Positions 52,358 to 61,713 of a stretch of 64,000 bases of DNA are shown here, one piece after another. Every line of letters begins with the position of its first letter. Position 1 is the first letter of the stretch. Source of the stretch: Lacunisphaera sp. Its GTDB lineage: Bacteria > Verrucomicrobiota > Verrucomicrobiia > Opitutales > Opitutaceae. Both the position numbers and the translations under genes were made by a program. The stretch lies in contig JAQSCO010000009.1 in NCBI GenBank assembly GCA_029945445.1, positions 62,001 to 126,000 on the forward strand, in the 5' to 3' direction. The notes under the pieces were generated by a model. It was not told the DNA's origin. It made no database searches and was given only the letters and a program-made list of their open reading frames with translations.

Positions 52358-53425
52358 CTACCAGTTAAAACTCTCGTCCTTCCCGATCGACTTCGCGAAC
52401 GCCACGAAGAGCTTCACGCAGTTCTCCACATCCTCCAGGTCCACGACCTCGCTGGGCGTGTGCATGTAGCGCAGGGGAATCGAGACGAGCCCCACCGCCA
52501 CGCCGCCGCGGGTCATCTGGATCGCGCGGGCATCGGTGCCGGTCGGACGCGGGTCGGCCTCGAGCTGGACGGTGATCTTGGCCTTCCTCGCCACGGCGAT
52601 GAGCCGCTTGTAGACCTTCGGATTGATGTTCGGTCCGCGGCAAATGATCGGGCCGCCGCCAAGCTTGGTCTCGCCGTATTTGCGCTGGTCGCAATCGGGA
52701 TGGTCGGTCGCGTGGCCGACATCGACCGCGAGCGCCACGTGCGGGTCGACGGCAAAGGCCGACGTCGTCGCGCCGCGCACGCCGATCTCCTCCTGCGTGG
52801 TGGCGACGGAGACGACCTTGGCGTGCAGCTTCGCCATTTCTTTGGCGAGCCGGATGAGCGCCTCGCCCACGACATAGGCGCCGACCTTGTTGTCGAAGGC
52901 CCGCGCCGTGCCGACGCTGCCGCTGATCAGCTCGAACTCGTGGTCGTAGGTCGCCACGTCGCCGATGCCGACGCGCAGCAGGGCCTCGGCCTTGGTCTTC
53001 GCGCCGATGTCGATCCAGATCTCGTGGATCTCGGGAACCTTTTTGCGGTCGGCCTCCTCCATGAGGTGGATGGCGCGCTTGCCGGTGACGCCCTTCACGG
53101 GGCCGGCGGCGGTCTGGATGATGACGCGGCGGCCGGAGATGATCGTGCGGTCGTGCCCGCCGATGGTGTCGAAATAGAGAAAGCCGTCCTTGTTGACGAA
53201 GGTGATGATGAGCCCGAGCTCATCCATGTGGCCGGAGAACATCAGCGTCGGCCCGCCCTTGGCGTTCAGGGTGGCGAGGCGGCAGCCGAGGGCGTCGTTC
53301 GCGTAGGCCTCGGCGTGCGGCTTCACGTAGCGGTCGTAGACGGCCTGGGCCTGCGCCTCGGCGCCGGAGGGCGACTTGGCCTTGAGCAGATCAGTGAGGA
53401 AAACAGGGGCGGAATAGTCAGACAT
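52358..53425 (-). CDS. M42-family metallopeptidase (glutamyl aminopeptidase/FrvX-like)
   Basis: 355 residues. Tetrahedral dinuclear metal aminopeptidase. Metal ligands are in MFSGHMDELGLI, ARAFDNKVGAYV (bridging Asp), VATTQEEIGVRGA (catalytic Glu-Glu), VDVGHATDHPDC and SIPLRYMHTPSE (last His). The PDZ-like insertion lies between residues about 70 and 150. Probably digests peptides in the cytosol. Stands alone, convergent with the membrane-protein gene. Confidence 0.93.
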   Translation of the reverse strand: MSDYSAPVFLTDLLKAKSPSGAEAQAQAVYDRYVKPHAEAYANDALGCRLATLNAKGGPTLMFSGHMDELGLIITFVNKDGFLYFDTIGGHDRTIISGRRVIIQTAAGPVKGVTGKRAIHLMEEADRKKVPEIHEIWIDIGAKTKAEALLRVGIGDVATYDHEFELISGSVGTARAFDNKVGAYVVGEALIRLAKEMAKLHAKVVSVATTQEEIGVRGATTSAFAVDPHVALAVDVGHATDHPDCDQRKYGETKLGGGPIICRGPNINPKVYKRLIAVARKAKITVQLEADPRPTGTDARAIQMTRGGVAVGLVSIPLRYMHTPSEVVDLEDVENCVKLFVAFAKSIGKDESFNW

Positions 53426-53460
53426 ACTGACTAGGCATTGGGCAAACGGGCCAAGCGGTC

Positions 53461-53488
53461 AAAAAGAAAGGAGGCCGGAAGGCCTCCT
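53461..53488 (-). terminator. intrinsic terminator of the disulfide reductase
   Basis: On the minus strand, AGGAGGCC / GGCCTCCT with a 4-base loop is followed by TTCTTTTT, 30 bases past the stop at 53518. Rho-independent terminator. Confidence 0.88.
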
Positions 53489-53517
53489 GGGGGATTTTCG
53501 CCGTCGTGCTTCCCTGA

Positions 53518-54900
53518 TTACTTCAGCTGCTCCGCGATCTCCTCGAGCGGGTAGGTGATGATCTCGGCGAGGGTCGGGTGATACCACGGGGCGCGGAGCA
53601 TGTCGCGCACGGTCGCGCGCATGGCCAGCGGCGTGGAGAAGGCGTGGATGAGTTCGCCGGCGTCCTTGCCGACAATCTCGGCGCCGAGGATGCGGCCGCG
53701 CTTAGGCTCGGCCAGCACCTTCACATAGCCGTAGTTCGCCTCCATGAGGATGGACTTGCCGTGGTCGTTGAACGGGTAGGAGGCCACGAGATATTTCACG
53801 CCGCGCTCGTCAAGGCCGCGCTCGAGCGCGCCGATCGTGGCGAGCTGCGGATCGGTGAAGACGACGTTGAGCAGGAGCGAAAAGTCGACCGGCTTGAGGC
53901 TCTTGACCTTGGCCGCGTGGCGCGCGGCGAGGATGCCCTGCTCGATGGCGATGTGGACGATCTCGGCCGGACCGGAGCAATCGCCGGCGGCGTAGATGTG
54001 CGGCGTGCTCGTCTGCTGCCAACGGTTGATGATGACCTGGCCGTTGGGCTTGGTCTTCACGCCGGCGGCGGCGAGGCCGAGTTTCGACGTGTTGGGCTCG
54101 CGGCCGAGCGCGTTGAACAGATGCGCGGCGCGGCGGGTGACGAGCCGGCCGTTGTTGAGGAATTTTACCGTGTAACCAGATTTGTCCCGCGTGACGGAGG
54201 AGAGCTTGGTGTCGGTGAAGAGCTCGATGCCCTCATCGGTGAACGCCTTTTGCACGACACGCGACGCTTCCGCGGAGTGGTCACGGAGGATGTTCGGGCT
54301 GCGCTGGACGAGCGTGACCTTCGAGCCCATGCGATGGAGGTATTGCGCCAGCTCGCAGGCGACAATGCCACCGCCGAGCACGAGCACACTCTTCGGCAGG
54401 AAGTCGAGGTCGAGCACGTCGTCACTCGTCCAGGCCCTGGCCTCGCGCAGGCCCGGCACGGGCGGCGTACTAACCTTTGACCCGGTGCCGAGCAGAAAAT
54501 ATTTCCCGCGCAGCTTGCGGCCGTCGGAGAGCTGCAGCGTGTGCGGGTCGATGAACTCCGCGTAGGTGCGGTAGAGGTCAAACTTGCCGCCGGTCAGCGC
54601 GTCCACACGATAGCGGGCGAAGTCACCGATGATCCGTTTCTTTCGTGCATGGACGGCCTTCATGTCGGCGTGCGCCCCGGTGACTTTCAGGCCGAAGCGC
54701 CCGGCGTGCTGCGCGTGGTGCAGTATTTCGGCGGCATAGATGAGGGTCTTGGACGGCATGCAGCCGCGGAGGATGCAGAGGCCGCCGAGCTGGCGGGCGC
54801 CGTCGATCACAGCAACCTTCCGGCCCAGGCCGGCCGCGACGCGCGCGGCGTTGAAGCCGGCGCTGCCGCCGCCGATGCAGATGAAGTCGTAGGTTTTCAT
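53518..54900 (-). CDS. FAD-dependent pyridine nucleotide-disulfide oxidoreductase
   Basis: 460 residues, same family as lpdA (dihydrolipoyl dehydrogenase, mercuric or glutathione reductase). FAD loop CIGGGSAGFNAAR, redox cysteines C42/C47 in GGLCILRGCMPSK, NAD loop VLGGGIVACELAQYL, and TPHIYAAGDCSG. The C-terminal YHPTLAEII has the catalytic His. Not close enough to lpdA at 20784 to be its simple duplicate. True substrate unknown. Start ATG 54900 (MKTYDFICIGGGSAG). Confidence 0.9.
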   Translation of the reverse strand: MKTYDFICIGGGSAGFNAARVAAGLGRKVAVIDGARQLGGLCILRGCMPSKTLIYAAEILHHAQHAGRFGLKVTGAHADMKAVHARKKRIIGDFARYRVDALTGGKFDLYRTYAEFIDPHTLQLSDGRKLRGKYFLLGTGSKVSTPPVPGLREARAWTSDDVLDLDFLPKSVLVLGGGIVACELAQYLHRMGSKVTLVQRSPNILRDHSAEASRVVQKAFTDEGIELFTDTKLSSVTRDKSGYTVKFLNNGRLVTRRAAHLFNALGREPNTSKLGLAAAGVKTKPNGQVIINRWQQTSTPHIYAAGDCSGPAEIVHIAIEQGILAARHAAKVKSLKPVDFSLLLNVVFTDPQLATIGALERGLDERGVKYLVASYPFNDHGKSILMEANYGYVKVLAEPKRGRILGAEIVGKDAGELIHAFSTPLAMRATVRDMLRAPWYHPTLAEIITYPLEEIAEQLK

Positions 54901-54999
54901 GAGAGGGAAGATTCTCCGCGGATTACGCAGATGTTCGCTGATAAAAGAAACAACCCATTCGTTTAATCCGCCCAATCCGCGGTGTGCTGGCGCTGTTCT

Positions 55000-56376
55000 T
55001 CACCGGCCCTTGCCAAACAGCATGATGTGAATCGTCTTCAGCACGATGGAGGCATCGAGCACGAACGAGAAATAGCGGATGTAGTAGAGGTCGTATTCCA
55101 GCTTGCGCATGGTGTCCTCCAGGTTGGCGCCGTAGGGATAGTTGACCTGGGCCCAGCCGGTGATGCCGGGCTTCACCAGGTGGCGGAAGTGGTAGCACGG
55201 GATCTGCTGCTCGTAGTCGGCGACCAGCTTAACCCACTCGGCCCGCGGGCCGATGAGGCTCATGTCGCCCACGAGGACGTTCCAGAGCTGCGGCACCTCG
55301 TCGAGCCGGGTGTTGCGCAGGAACTGGCCGAGGCGCGTGATGCGCTTGTCGCCGACGGCGGTGTAGTCGGCGCCCGCCGCGGCGCCGGTGCGCATGGTGC
55401 GGAGCTTGACGATGTTGAAAAGCTTCCGGTTTTTCCCGACGCGCGGCTGGCGGAAAAAGATGGGCCCGCGGTCGCCAAGCCAGATGGCGGCGGCGGCGAA
55501 GGGCAGCAACGGGAGCGCGAGCAGCAGCCCGAGCGAGGCCAGCGTGATGTCGTTCAGGCGCTTGAGGCGCTCGAAGACCGGCTCGCGCGCGATCTGGAAG
55601 CCCTCCTGGAAAAGCCAGGTCTGGTTCAGCCGGTAGAGCGGGATTTTCCGCCAGTAGACTTCATGGAACAGCTCGAGCGTGTAGGTGGGCACGCCGGAGA
55701 AGTGGAGTTCCATGAGCTTCTGCGCCACGGCCTGCGGCAGCTCGCTGCTCGACTCGCGCAGTATGATCGCGTCGAGGTTGCCCTCGTATTCCTCGAGGTA
55801 GTGGGCGACATCGCCGAAGGGCGGCGCGGAGGTGCCGGCGTTCGGCTGGGTGAACCCGCGGGCGAAGGTCGAGTGCGTGGCATAGAGGACGGACTGGGTC
55901 ATGCCCGTCTTCTGGCACTCCGCCTTGAACGCGATGCAACTCTCGGGGCTCCCGAGGAACATGAAATAGCGCTGCTGCCTCTGCGCCTGCTGCCGCTGGT
56001 AGAAGGTTCGCCGGTAGAGCAGGGTGACCGGGATCAGGCACAGGCATGCGCTGGTGGTCACGAAGCGGCTGCCTTGCAGCGGGAAGCCCGCGCTGATGAC
56101 CGCGAACGTCAGGAGCAGCGTGAACAGCAGCACGAACACCAGCGCGATGGCGTGCAGGCTGGTGTAGGTGACGGACATCATGTCCGTGCGCGGGTTGTAG
56201 CCGTCGATCAGGTAGACCGCGAGGAAGTGCATGCCCATGGGCAGCAGCAGCGGGGCCAGGATCGGGTCGTTCCAGTGCGCGAAGTTGCGCGTCCACCCGA
56301 AGAAATTAAACAGCAGGAACACCGCCAAGGCGTCCAGCAGGACGAGGAGCAAGGTGGTGGTTCTTCCCGGTGACAT
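55000..56376 (-). CDS. polyprenyl-phosphate sugar transferase (WbaP/exopolysaccharide type)
   Basis: 458 residues: N-terminal half with several membrane helices (DUF-type flavin/NAD-like domain region), C-terminal half the bacterial sugar transferase domain. DRGPIFFRQPRVGKNRKLF, FLRNTRLDEVPQLWNVLVGD, MSLIGPRAEWVKLV and KPGITGWAQVNYPYG are the signature. It transfers a sugar-1-phosphate to undecaprenyl phosphate, the first step of exopolysaccharide or O-antigen repeat synthesis. Last gene in this minus-strand locus. Confidence 0.94.
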   Translation of the reverse strand: MSPGRTTTLLLVLLDALAVFLLFNFFGWTRNFAHWNDPILAPLLLPMGMHFLAVYLIDGYNPRTDMMSVTYTSLHAIALVFVLLFTLLLTFAVISAGFPLQGSRFVTTSACLCLIPVTLLYRRTFYQRQQAQRQQRYFMFLGSPESCIAFKAECQKTGMTQSVLYATHSTFARGFTQPNAGTSAPPFGDVAHYLEEYEGNLDAIILRESSSELPQAVAQKLMELHFSGVPTYTLELFHEVYWRKIPLYRLNQTWLFQEGFQIAREPVFERLKRLNDITLASLGLLLALPLLPFAAAAIWLGDRGPIFFRQPRVGKNRKLFNIVKLRTMRTGAAAGADYTAVGDKRITRLGQFLRNTRLDEVPQLWNVLVGDMSLIGPRAEWVKLVADYEQQIPCYHFRHLVKPGITGWAQVNYPYGANLEDTMRKLEYDLYYIRYFSFVLDASIVLKTIHIMLFGKGR

Positions 56377-56433
56377 CGGCGGAGGGGATTAACGGGGGCG
56401 ATTCCGCCCAAAGCAAACCGAACTTGCGGACGC

Positions 56434-57633
56434 CTAGGGCGCCGCGGCCCCGCGCAGGATATCCTCCCAGTGCGTCAGCGCCGATTCGAACGTGAAATGC
56501 TCCACGTAAGCGGCGCGGGCGGCCCGGCCCAGCTGCGCCCGCCGGCCGGCATCGGCCTGCCATTGCGTCACCGCGCGCGCGAGCCCGGCGCCGTCCGCCG
56601 GGGCGAAGGCCGCGCCGCACTGCTCGCGCGCGAGCAGCCGGGCGATTTCGCCGTCGGGCGGCCCGACGAACAGCACCGGCCGGCCGGCCGCGAGCACGCC
56701 CGCCAGCTTGCTCGGATAGACGAGGCGGGCGAACGCCGGCTTCAGGGTAACCAGCTGGGCGTCCGCGGCGGCGAGTGCGGCGGCGAGATTCTCGCGCGAC
56801 TCCGGCGGCTGCAAACGGAGGTTGGCGAGCCCGCGCGCCTGCGCCGCGGCCCGGACCTCCTCGAAGCGCGGCCCGCGGCCGATGAAAAGGAACACGATGT
56901 CGGCGCGCGCCTTGAGCCGTTCCGCCGCGTCGAGCACGGCGGCGAACTCGTGCACGCGGCCGAGGTTGCCCGAGTAGGCGACGATGAACTGGTCCGCCAG
57001 GCCCCACGCCAGCCGCCGGCCCTCGCTGGCCGCGACGGCGGGGGCGGTGTCCATTTCGCGCGGCGCCCAGTTGGGGGCGATGGCGAGCTGTCCGGCCGGT
57101 ACCCCGCGCGCGCTGATGAGTGAAGCCATGTCTTCGCCAAGGGCGACGCAGCAACGGGCCGCGCGCCACGCTTGGTCGCGTTTCCAGCGGAAGGGCAGCA
57201 ACGGCAGCCCCGCGATGGCCCCGGCGTGCGCTGACACGATTTCCGGGTAGATATCCTGGATCCAGTGGACGACCCGCGCCCCTCGCTCCGTCGCGACGCC
57301 GGTCAGGGCCGCGCCCAGCATCGGCGGGTCGGTCATCAGCACGACCACATCGCCCGGTTTGGCCAGCAGTGCGGTCTGAAAGCGCGCCCGCCGGAGGAAT
57401 TGCCAGTAGTTGCGCGCCTGCGAGACCAAACCGCGATGCTTCTCATCCCCGCCCGTGCGGTGGACCGTCACGCCGTTGCGCTGGTCCGGCCCGGTGCCGG
57501 CGGCAATGACGTGGACCTCGTGGCCGCGCGCGGCCAGTCCTTCGGCGAGATCCGTGAGCAGCTGCGCCGTGGCCGCGGCGGAGGGCCAGTAGACCCGGTT
57601 GACGAAGATGACTCGCGGCAGGGGGGCGGTCAC
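56434..57633 (-). CDS. glycosyltransferase family 4 (WbuB-like)
   Basis: 399 residues. Begins VIFVNRVYWPSAAATAQLLT with the glycine/alanine nucleotide region, GHEVHVIAAG, HWIQDIYPE and KLAGVLAAGRPVLFVG. It resembles the WbuB type that adds L-fucosamine-like sugars in O-antigen. The start codon is GTG 57633, overlapping the upstream GT2 gene stop (GTGA), so translation is coupled. Donor sugar not determined. Confidence 0.91.
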   Translation of the reverse strand: MTAPLPRVIFVNRVYWPSAAATAQLLTDLAEGLAARGHEVHVIAAGTGPDQRNGVTVHRTGGDEKHRGLVSQARNYWQFLRRARFQTALLAKPGDVVVLMTDPPMLGAALTGVATERGARVVHWIQDIYPEIVSAHAGAIAGLPLLPFRWKRDQAWRAARCCVALGEDMASLISARGVPAGQLAIAPNWAPREMDTAPAVAASEGRRLAWGLADQFIVAYSGNLGRVHEFAAVLDAAERLKARADIVFLFIGRGPRFEEVRAAAQARGLANLRLQPPESRENLAAALAAADAQLVTLKPAFARLVYPSKLAGVLAAGRPVLFVGPPDGEIARLLAREQCGAAFAPADGAGLARAVTQWQADAGRRAQLGRAARAAYVEHFTFESALTHWEDILRGAAAP

Positions 57634-58493
57634 GTTTTGGTCCGGCCGGCGCCTTGCAGCTCGCGGGCCTTGGCCGCGCTCAGGAACTCATACCACGCCA
57701 TGAGGCGGCAGAAGACGAAGCCGCGGTAGCCGTCCAGAAATCCCGCGCGCCACACGTAATGGTAGAAAAACCGCAGCGCGGGCCGGAAGGGCAGCGCCCA
57801 CGCGAGGCGGCGCAGGCGGCGCTTGCGGGCGAGTCCGGCGTCGATTGCCGCGCCACCGTGGCCGCCGGCCTGCGCCTCGACCTGGAGACGCGCCTCCCAG
57901 TTGCTGTAGCGGTTGTGCTTCTCGACCCAGGTGGCGATGTCCGGGAAGGCGTAGTGCTCCATCTCGCCGGCAAGATAGCCGGCGGAACCTTTCAGCTCGA
58001 CGTGCTCGTGCACTTCGTTGTCGCCCGAGCCGGTGCCGGCCGAGTCGGCGAGCTTCTCGTAGCGGCCGAGCGCGTGGCGGAAGAAGCGCAGGTTCCAGCT
58101 CGGGTAGTAGCCGCAGTGGTTGAGCCAGCCGTCGAGGAACCAGAAGCGGCGGTTCACGTAGAAACCCTGGTGCGACGTCTGCGCGAGCGCGGCGCGCAGC
58201 GCGGCCGCGAGCGCGGGCGTGGAGCGCTCGTCGGCGTCGATGATGAACACCCACTCGTTCTTCCAGGGCACATTGGCGAGCGCCCAGTTCTTCTTCTTCG
58301 GGAACTGGCCGTTCCATTTGAAATCGATCACGCGAGCGCCGGCTTGTTGGGCGATCGCGCGCGTGGCGTCGGTGCTGCCCGAGTCCACGACCACGAGGTC
58401 GTCGCACCACGCCACCGACGCAAGGCAGGCCGCGAGGTTGGCGGCCTCGTTCTTCACGGGGATGAGGACGGAGATGGGGGCGGGGGCGGACAT
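57630..58493 (-). CDS. glycosyltransferase family 2 (WaaE-like)
   Basis: 287 residues. PISVLIPVKNEAANLAACLA start, DDLVVVDSGSTDATR, and the DxD-type motif in FIIDADERSTP. FPKKKNWALANVPWKNEWVF and LNHCGYYPSWNLRFFRH follow, typical of LPS core beta-1,4-glucosyltransferases of the WaaE/KdtX group. Start ATG 58493 lies one base past the ligase gene stop. Confidence 0.9.
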   Translation of the reverse strand: MSAPAPISVLIPVKNEAANLAACLASVAWCDDLVVVDSGSTDATRAIAQQAGARVIDFKWNGQFPKKKNWALANVPWKNEWVFIIDADERSTPALAAALRAALAQTSHQGFYVNRRFWFLDGWLNHCGYYPSWNLRFFRHALGRYEKLADSAGTGSGDNEVHEHVELKGSAGYLAGEMEHYAFPDIATWVEKHNRYSNWEARLQVEAQAGGHGGAAIDAGLARKRRLRRLAWALPFRPALRFFYHYVWRAGFLDGYRGFVFCRLMAWYEFLSAAKARELQGAGRTKT

Positions 58494-58494
58494 G

Positions 58495-59946
58495 TCAGCG
58501 CGGCTCCTTCTCCTGTTCGCGGATGTCGAGCATGGCATAGCGCACGGCGCAGTAGAAGGTCGCGCAGAATGTGAGCATCACCGCGGGGTTGGCAAAGGGG
58601 AATTCGACCCACGCATAAAGCAGGACGATCACGCAGCCGGCCAGCAGGTAGCGGGGAATGACCGAGCCGACGCGCCGCCACGGGACGGAGAGCAGCGGCC
58701 CCAGCAGCAGCAGGGCGAGCAGACCCGTGCCGACGAAGCCGGTCTCCGCGAGGGACTGGAGCCAGTCGTTGTGCGCCTCGGCGTAGAACGGGATGTAGAA
58801 CACCGCCTCGGCGGTGCGCTGGGTGTTGAAAACCCAGAAGACGTGCGCGTAGCTCTCCAGGCCCCAGCCGAACGCCGGCTTGGCGGCGGCCATCCGCCAG
58901 GTGTCGCGATAGAGCGTGAGCCGGGAGTTAAGCGTGTCCTCCTTCGCGATGTGCGCCAGCTGCTCAGTGGTGAGCCTGGTGCGCTGGGCGATGACCTCGC
59001 GACTCAGGTAGGCGATGGCGGCGACGGCGAGCAGTGCGGCGAAAACGATGGCGGCGACCGGCAGCAGGGCGGATTCGTGCCGCTCGCGCCGGCGGCGGAC
59101 AAGCCGCAGCAGGAAATGCGTAAGCGCACCGAACAGCAGCAGGCCCGTCAGCACCGTGCAGGAGCGCGAGGCGCTGAGCGGCACCGACAGCGCCAGCAGC
59201 AGGGTGGCGAGGGCGCCGAGCAGCACCGGTGAATGCCAGATGTCGCGCTCGCCCCCGCGCCGCAGGTAGTGGAAGAGCAGGCCGACGCACACGGCCGTGT
59301 TCAGCAGCGTGAACGCGCCCCAGTGGTTGTGGTAGATGAAGGTGGAAAAATATTTCGGATTGGGCGAAGGCACGAGGCCGAACCACAGCCCGTCGGAATG
59401 GGCCAGCTTCTGGAACGTGCCGAACACGGCGAGTGCCACGGCGTTGAGCCCCATGACGAAGAGCACGGTGCGGATGAGCCCGCGGCGCTGCAGGACCAGG
59501 CAGATATTGAAGCACGAAAGCACGATGACGTTGAACTGCCACAGCTCCTTCCACGCCAGCAGCGGCCGCGCCGCGCTGGGCAGCCACCAAACCGGGTCGG
59601 CCATGACGAGCGACGGCCGGCCGGCGATGAGGGTCTCATTGAAGTTCGGGTTGAAGCAGCTCGCGATGACGATCACGTCATAGAGCCAGAGCGGCCACAG
59701 GAAGCGCAGTGCCGGCCAGGTTGTGTCGCCGGCGGTGGCCTTGGGGCGGGTCACGCAGCCGATGATGAACAGCAGCACGCCCGCCGCGCCCCACGCCGCG
59801 ATCACCGCCCGCACCCACGGCGCCTGCCCGCCGAAGGCCCACGCGGTGAAGATCAGCAGCGTGCTGAAGTGAAAGATGACCAGGCGGTCGAGGGCGCCGG
59901 GGCCGCGGCGCCGCGCGCCGTTGGAACTGGACTCAGCGTCGCTCAT
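58495..59946 (-). CDS. O-antigen ligase/polymerase family membrane protein
   Basis: 483 residues with about twelve transmembrane segments. The large loop has YHNHWGAFTLLNTAV, LSASRSCTVLTGLL (Arg-rich), RDTWRMAAAKPAFGWGLES, and EAHNDWLQSLAETGFVGTG, the Wzy_C/O-antigen ligase signature (HNxxL...E.G..G). It either polymerises or ligates glycan repeats. Start ATG 59946 is preferred over a 48-residue extension of unlikely composition. Its start overlaps the upstream GT4 gene by 14 bases. Confidence 0.92.
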   Translation of the reverse strand: MSDAESSSNGARRRGPGALDRLVIFHFSTLLIFTAWAFGGQAPWVRAVIAAWGAAGVLLFIIGCVTRPKATAGDTTWPALRFLWPLWLYDVIVIASCFNPNFNETLIAGRPSLVMADPVWWLPSAARPLLAWKELWQFNVIVLSCFNICLVLQRRGLIRTVLFVMGLNAVALAVFGTFQKLAHSDGLWFGLVPSPNPKYFSTFIYHNHWGAFTLLNTAVCVGLLFHYLRRGGERDIWHSPVLLGALATLLLALSVPLSASRSCTVLTGLLLFGALTHFLLRLVRRRRERHESALLPVAAIVFAALLAVAAIAYLSREVIAQRTRLTTEQLAHIAKEDTLNSRLTLYRDTWRMAAAKPAFGWGLESYAHVFWVFNTQRTAEAVFYIPFYAEAHNDWLQSLAETGFVGTGLLALLLLGPLLSVPWRRVGSVIPRYLLAGCVIVLLYAWVEFPFANPAVMLTFCATFYCAVRYAMLDIREQEKEPR

Positions 59947-61063
59947 CACAGAGGTGCCGGTAGAATTCGCCGAGCAGCCGGGCTGCCCGCTCCCAGGAGA
60001 AGTCCCGCGCAGCCCACGCGCGCGCACGCCGGCCCATGGCCTCGAGCTCGGCCGGACGGGTGGCCAGCGCCGTCGCGAGGGTGGCGCCATAATCCGCCCA
60101 AGGCACGCACCAGCCGCACTGCCGGGCGGCCAGGCCTGTCCAGGGCGTCGTGTCCGTCACCAGCACCGGCACGCCGGCGGCGAGCGCCTCGGCGATCACG
60201 AGCCCGAAATTCTCCGAATGCGACGGGAGGACGAACAGTGACGCCACCGCGTAGGGATGCGGCCGGCCCGCGCCGTCGAACACCGCAATGCGGTCCGCGC
60301 CGCCCGCGGCGGCCACGGTGGCGGTGAGTTCGGCCGCGGTGTAATCCTCCGCCACGCCGGCAATGAGCAGCAGCCAGTCACCGCGCGGGGCGGACAGCCA
60401 GAGGTCGATCAGCTCGCGCAGCCGCTTCTTGCGGTGGAAACGCGAATAGAACAGCGCCACCGGCCGCGCGCGCGCCGCGGGGCAGAGTTCGAGCCATGCC
60501 GCGCGGGCGGCGGCGAGGTCCGCGTCGGCCGGAAGGGCGACGCCGTTGGGCGAGACGCACACCGGCTGCTTGAAGCCCAGCGCGCGGATGTCGTCCGCCT
60601 CCTCAGGGCTGGTGGCATGCCAGCCGGCGGCAGCGGCGAACGCGCCGGGATGCACGAAGTATTCCGCGAGGGCCTTGCGCCACCGGCGGTGTTCGTAGGC
60701 CCAGCCGCTCATCATGCCGCGCGGCGAAATCACCAGCGGCACCTGGCGGCGCTGCGCGGCCTCGTGCGCGTAGCGCAGCGGCAGGAGCCAGAGCGCATGG
60801 TTGTGCACGCAGTCGAATTCGGCCGGTCGCAGGTGCGCGCGCAGACCGGGCGAGCGCGCCAGCCAGCGCGGAGCGACGCGCGGGAACATCCGGATCGTCG
60901 CGGCATCACCCCCCGCCAACGCGACGGGCGCGCCGGCCTCGACGGTGGCGAGCAGCTCCACGGTTTCCCCCAGGCTGGCGAGGCCGTTGGCCAGCGCCCG
61001 CACCGACTTCGACGGGCCGCCATGGCGATCCTCGAGGCTCGGCACGATATGGCAGACGCGCAT
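59933..61063 (-). CDS. glycosyltransferase family 4
   Basis: 376 residues. VCHIVPSLEDRHGGPSKSVR is the nucleotide-binding N-terminus. VPLVISPRGMMSGWAYEH, ALFYSRFHRKKRLRELIDLW and LPSHSENFGLVIAEALAAG give the family C-terminal pattern with the EX7E acidic residues. Probably acts in exopolysaccharide assembly. Ends 14 bases inside the ligase gene. The repeat element at 61077 lies between it and the acetyltransferase gene. Confidence 0.91.
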   Translation of the reverse strand: MRVCHIVPSLEDRHGGPSKSVRALANGLASLGETVELLATVEAGAPVALAGGDAATIRMFPRVAPRWLARSPGLRAHLRPAEFDCVHNHALWLLPLRYAHEAAQRRQVPLVISPRGMMSGWAYEHRRWRKALAEYFVHPGAFAAAAGWHATSPEEADDIRALGFKQPVCVSPNGVALPADADLAAARAAWLELCPAARARPVALFYSRFHRKKRLRELIDLWLSAPRGDWLLLIAGVAEDYTAAELTATVAAAGGADRIAVFDGAGRPHPYAVASLFVLPSHSENFGLVIAEALAAGVPVLVTDTTPWTGLAARQCGWCVPWADYGATLATALATRPAELEAMGRRARAWAARDFSWERAARLLGEFYRHLCDERR

Positions 61064-61076
61064 GGGAAGGGGGAGG

Positions 61077-61160
61077 GACTACGAGACTACGGACTACAGA
61101 CTACGGGACGGGGGACGACGGATTTCGCCGGGTAGTCCCGTGGTCAGTAGTCTTGTAGTC
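61077..61160. repeat. inverted word-array element (GACTAC words)
   Basis: Left arm GACTACGAGACTACGGACTA continuing CAGACTAC (61077-61104); right arm TAGTCCCGTGGTCAGTAGTC then TTGTAGTC (61133-61160). Four GACTAC words face four complementary GTAGTC-like words across a 28-base spacer. Its layout matches the elements at 915 and 2276, with different words. Confidence 0.7.
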
Positions 61161-61161
61161 A

Positions 61162-61713
61162 TTAAGTCGGCTCCGGCCGGTCCTTGACCGGGCGGCACGG
61201 CGAGCCGACGCAGATTTTCCGCGCGGGCAGGTCCTGCACCACCACGGCGCGCGCGCCGACGACGCAGAGCTCACCGACCGTGACGCCCGGGCCGACGAAG
61301 ACATCGGCCCCGAGCCAGGCGTTGCGGCCGATGACGATGGGGGCGGTGACGAGCGGCATCTCCCAGCGGGTGAAGTCGTGCGTGCCGGCGCAGAGGTGGC
61401 AGTGCTGGCTGAGGTTCGCGCCATATTCGAGGCGGATGCGCGCGAGGTTGTAGAGGTTGACGTGCGGTCCCACCATGCTGCGTGGGGCGAGTGAGAGGTT
61501 TTGCGGGAAGACGATCCTCGCGGTCGGGAAAATCACGACCGGGCCGCTGATGTCGGCGCCGAAGCAGCCCAGCAGCCACGCGCGGAAGCCGTGGAACGGG
61601 CGCGGGCTCCAGCGGAAGAGCGTGGACTGCACGAACAGCCACAGCCAGCGGCCGAGCACCGCCGACTTGGGGTAGGGCGTCGCGCAATTCTGTCCAAGAT
61701 AGGGATCGCTCAC
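61162..61713 (-). CDS. WcaF-type polysaccharide O-acetyltransferase
   Basis: 183 residues. Hexapeptide left-handed beta-helix: GAAR-type N-terminal part then IVIGRNAWLGADVFVGPGVT and VGELCVVGARAVVVQDLP. CAGTHDFTRWEMPLV is the catalytic-loop His region, and FRWSPRPFHGFRAWLLGCFG the conserved start. Probably acetylates a sugar of the exopolysaccharide. GTG 61713 starts the gene and overlaps the upstream GT4 stop (GTGA). Confidence 0.9.
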   Translation of the reverse strand: MSDPYLGQNCATPYPKSAVLGRWLWLFVQSTLFRWSPRPFHGFRAWLLGCFGADISGPVVIFPTARIVFPQNLSLAPRSMVGPHVNLYNLARIRLEYGANLSQHCHLCAGTHDFTRWEMPLVTAPIVIGRNAWLGADVFVGPGVTVGELCVVGARAVVVQDLPARKICVGSPCRPVKDRPEPT

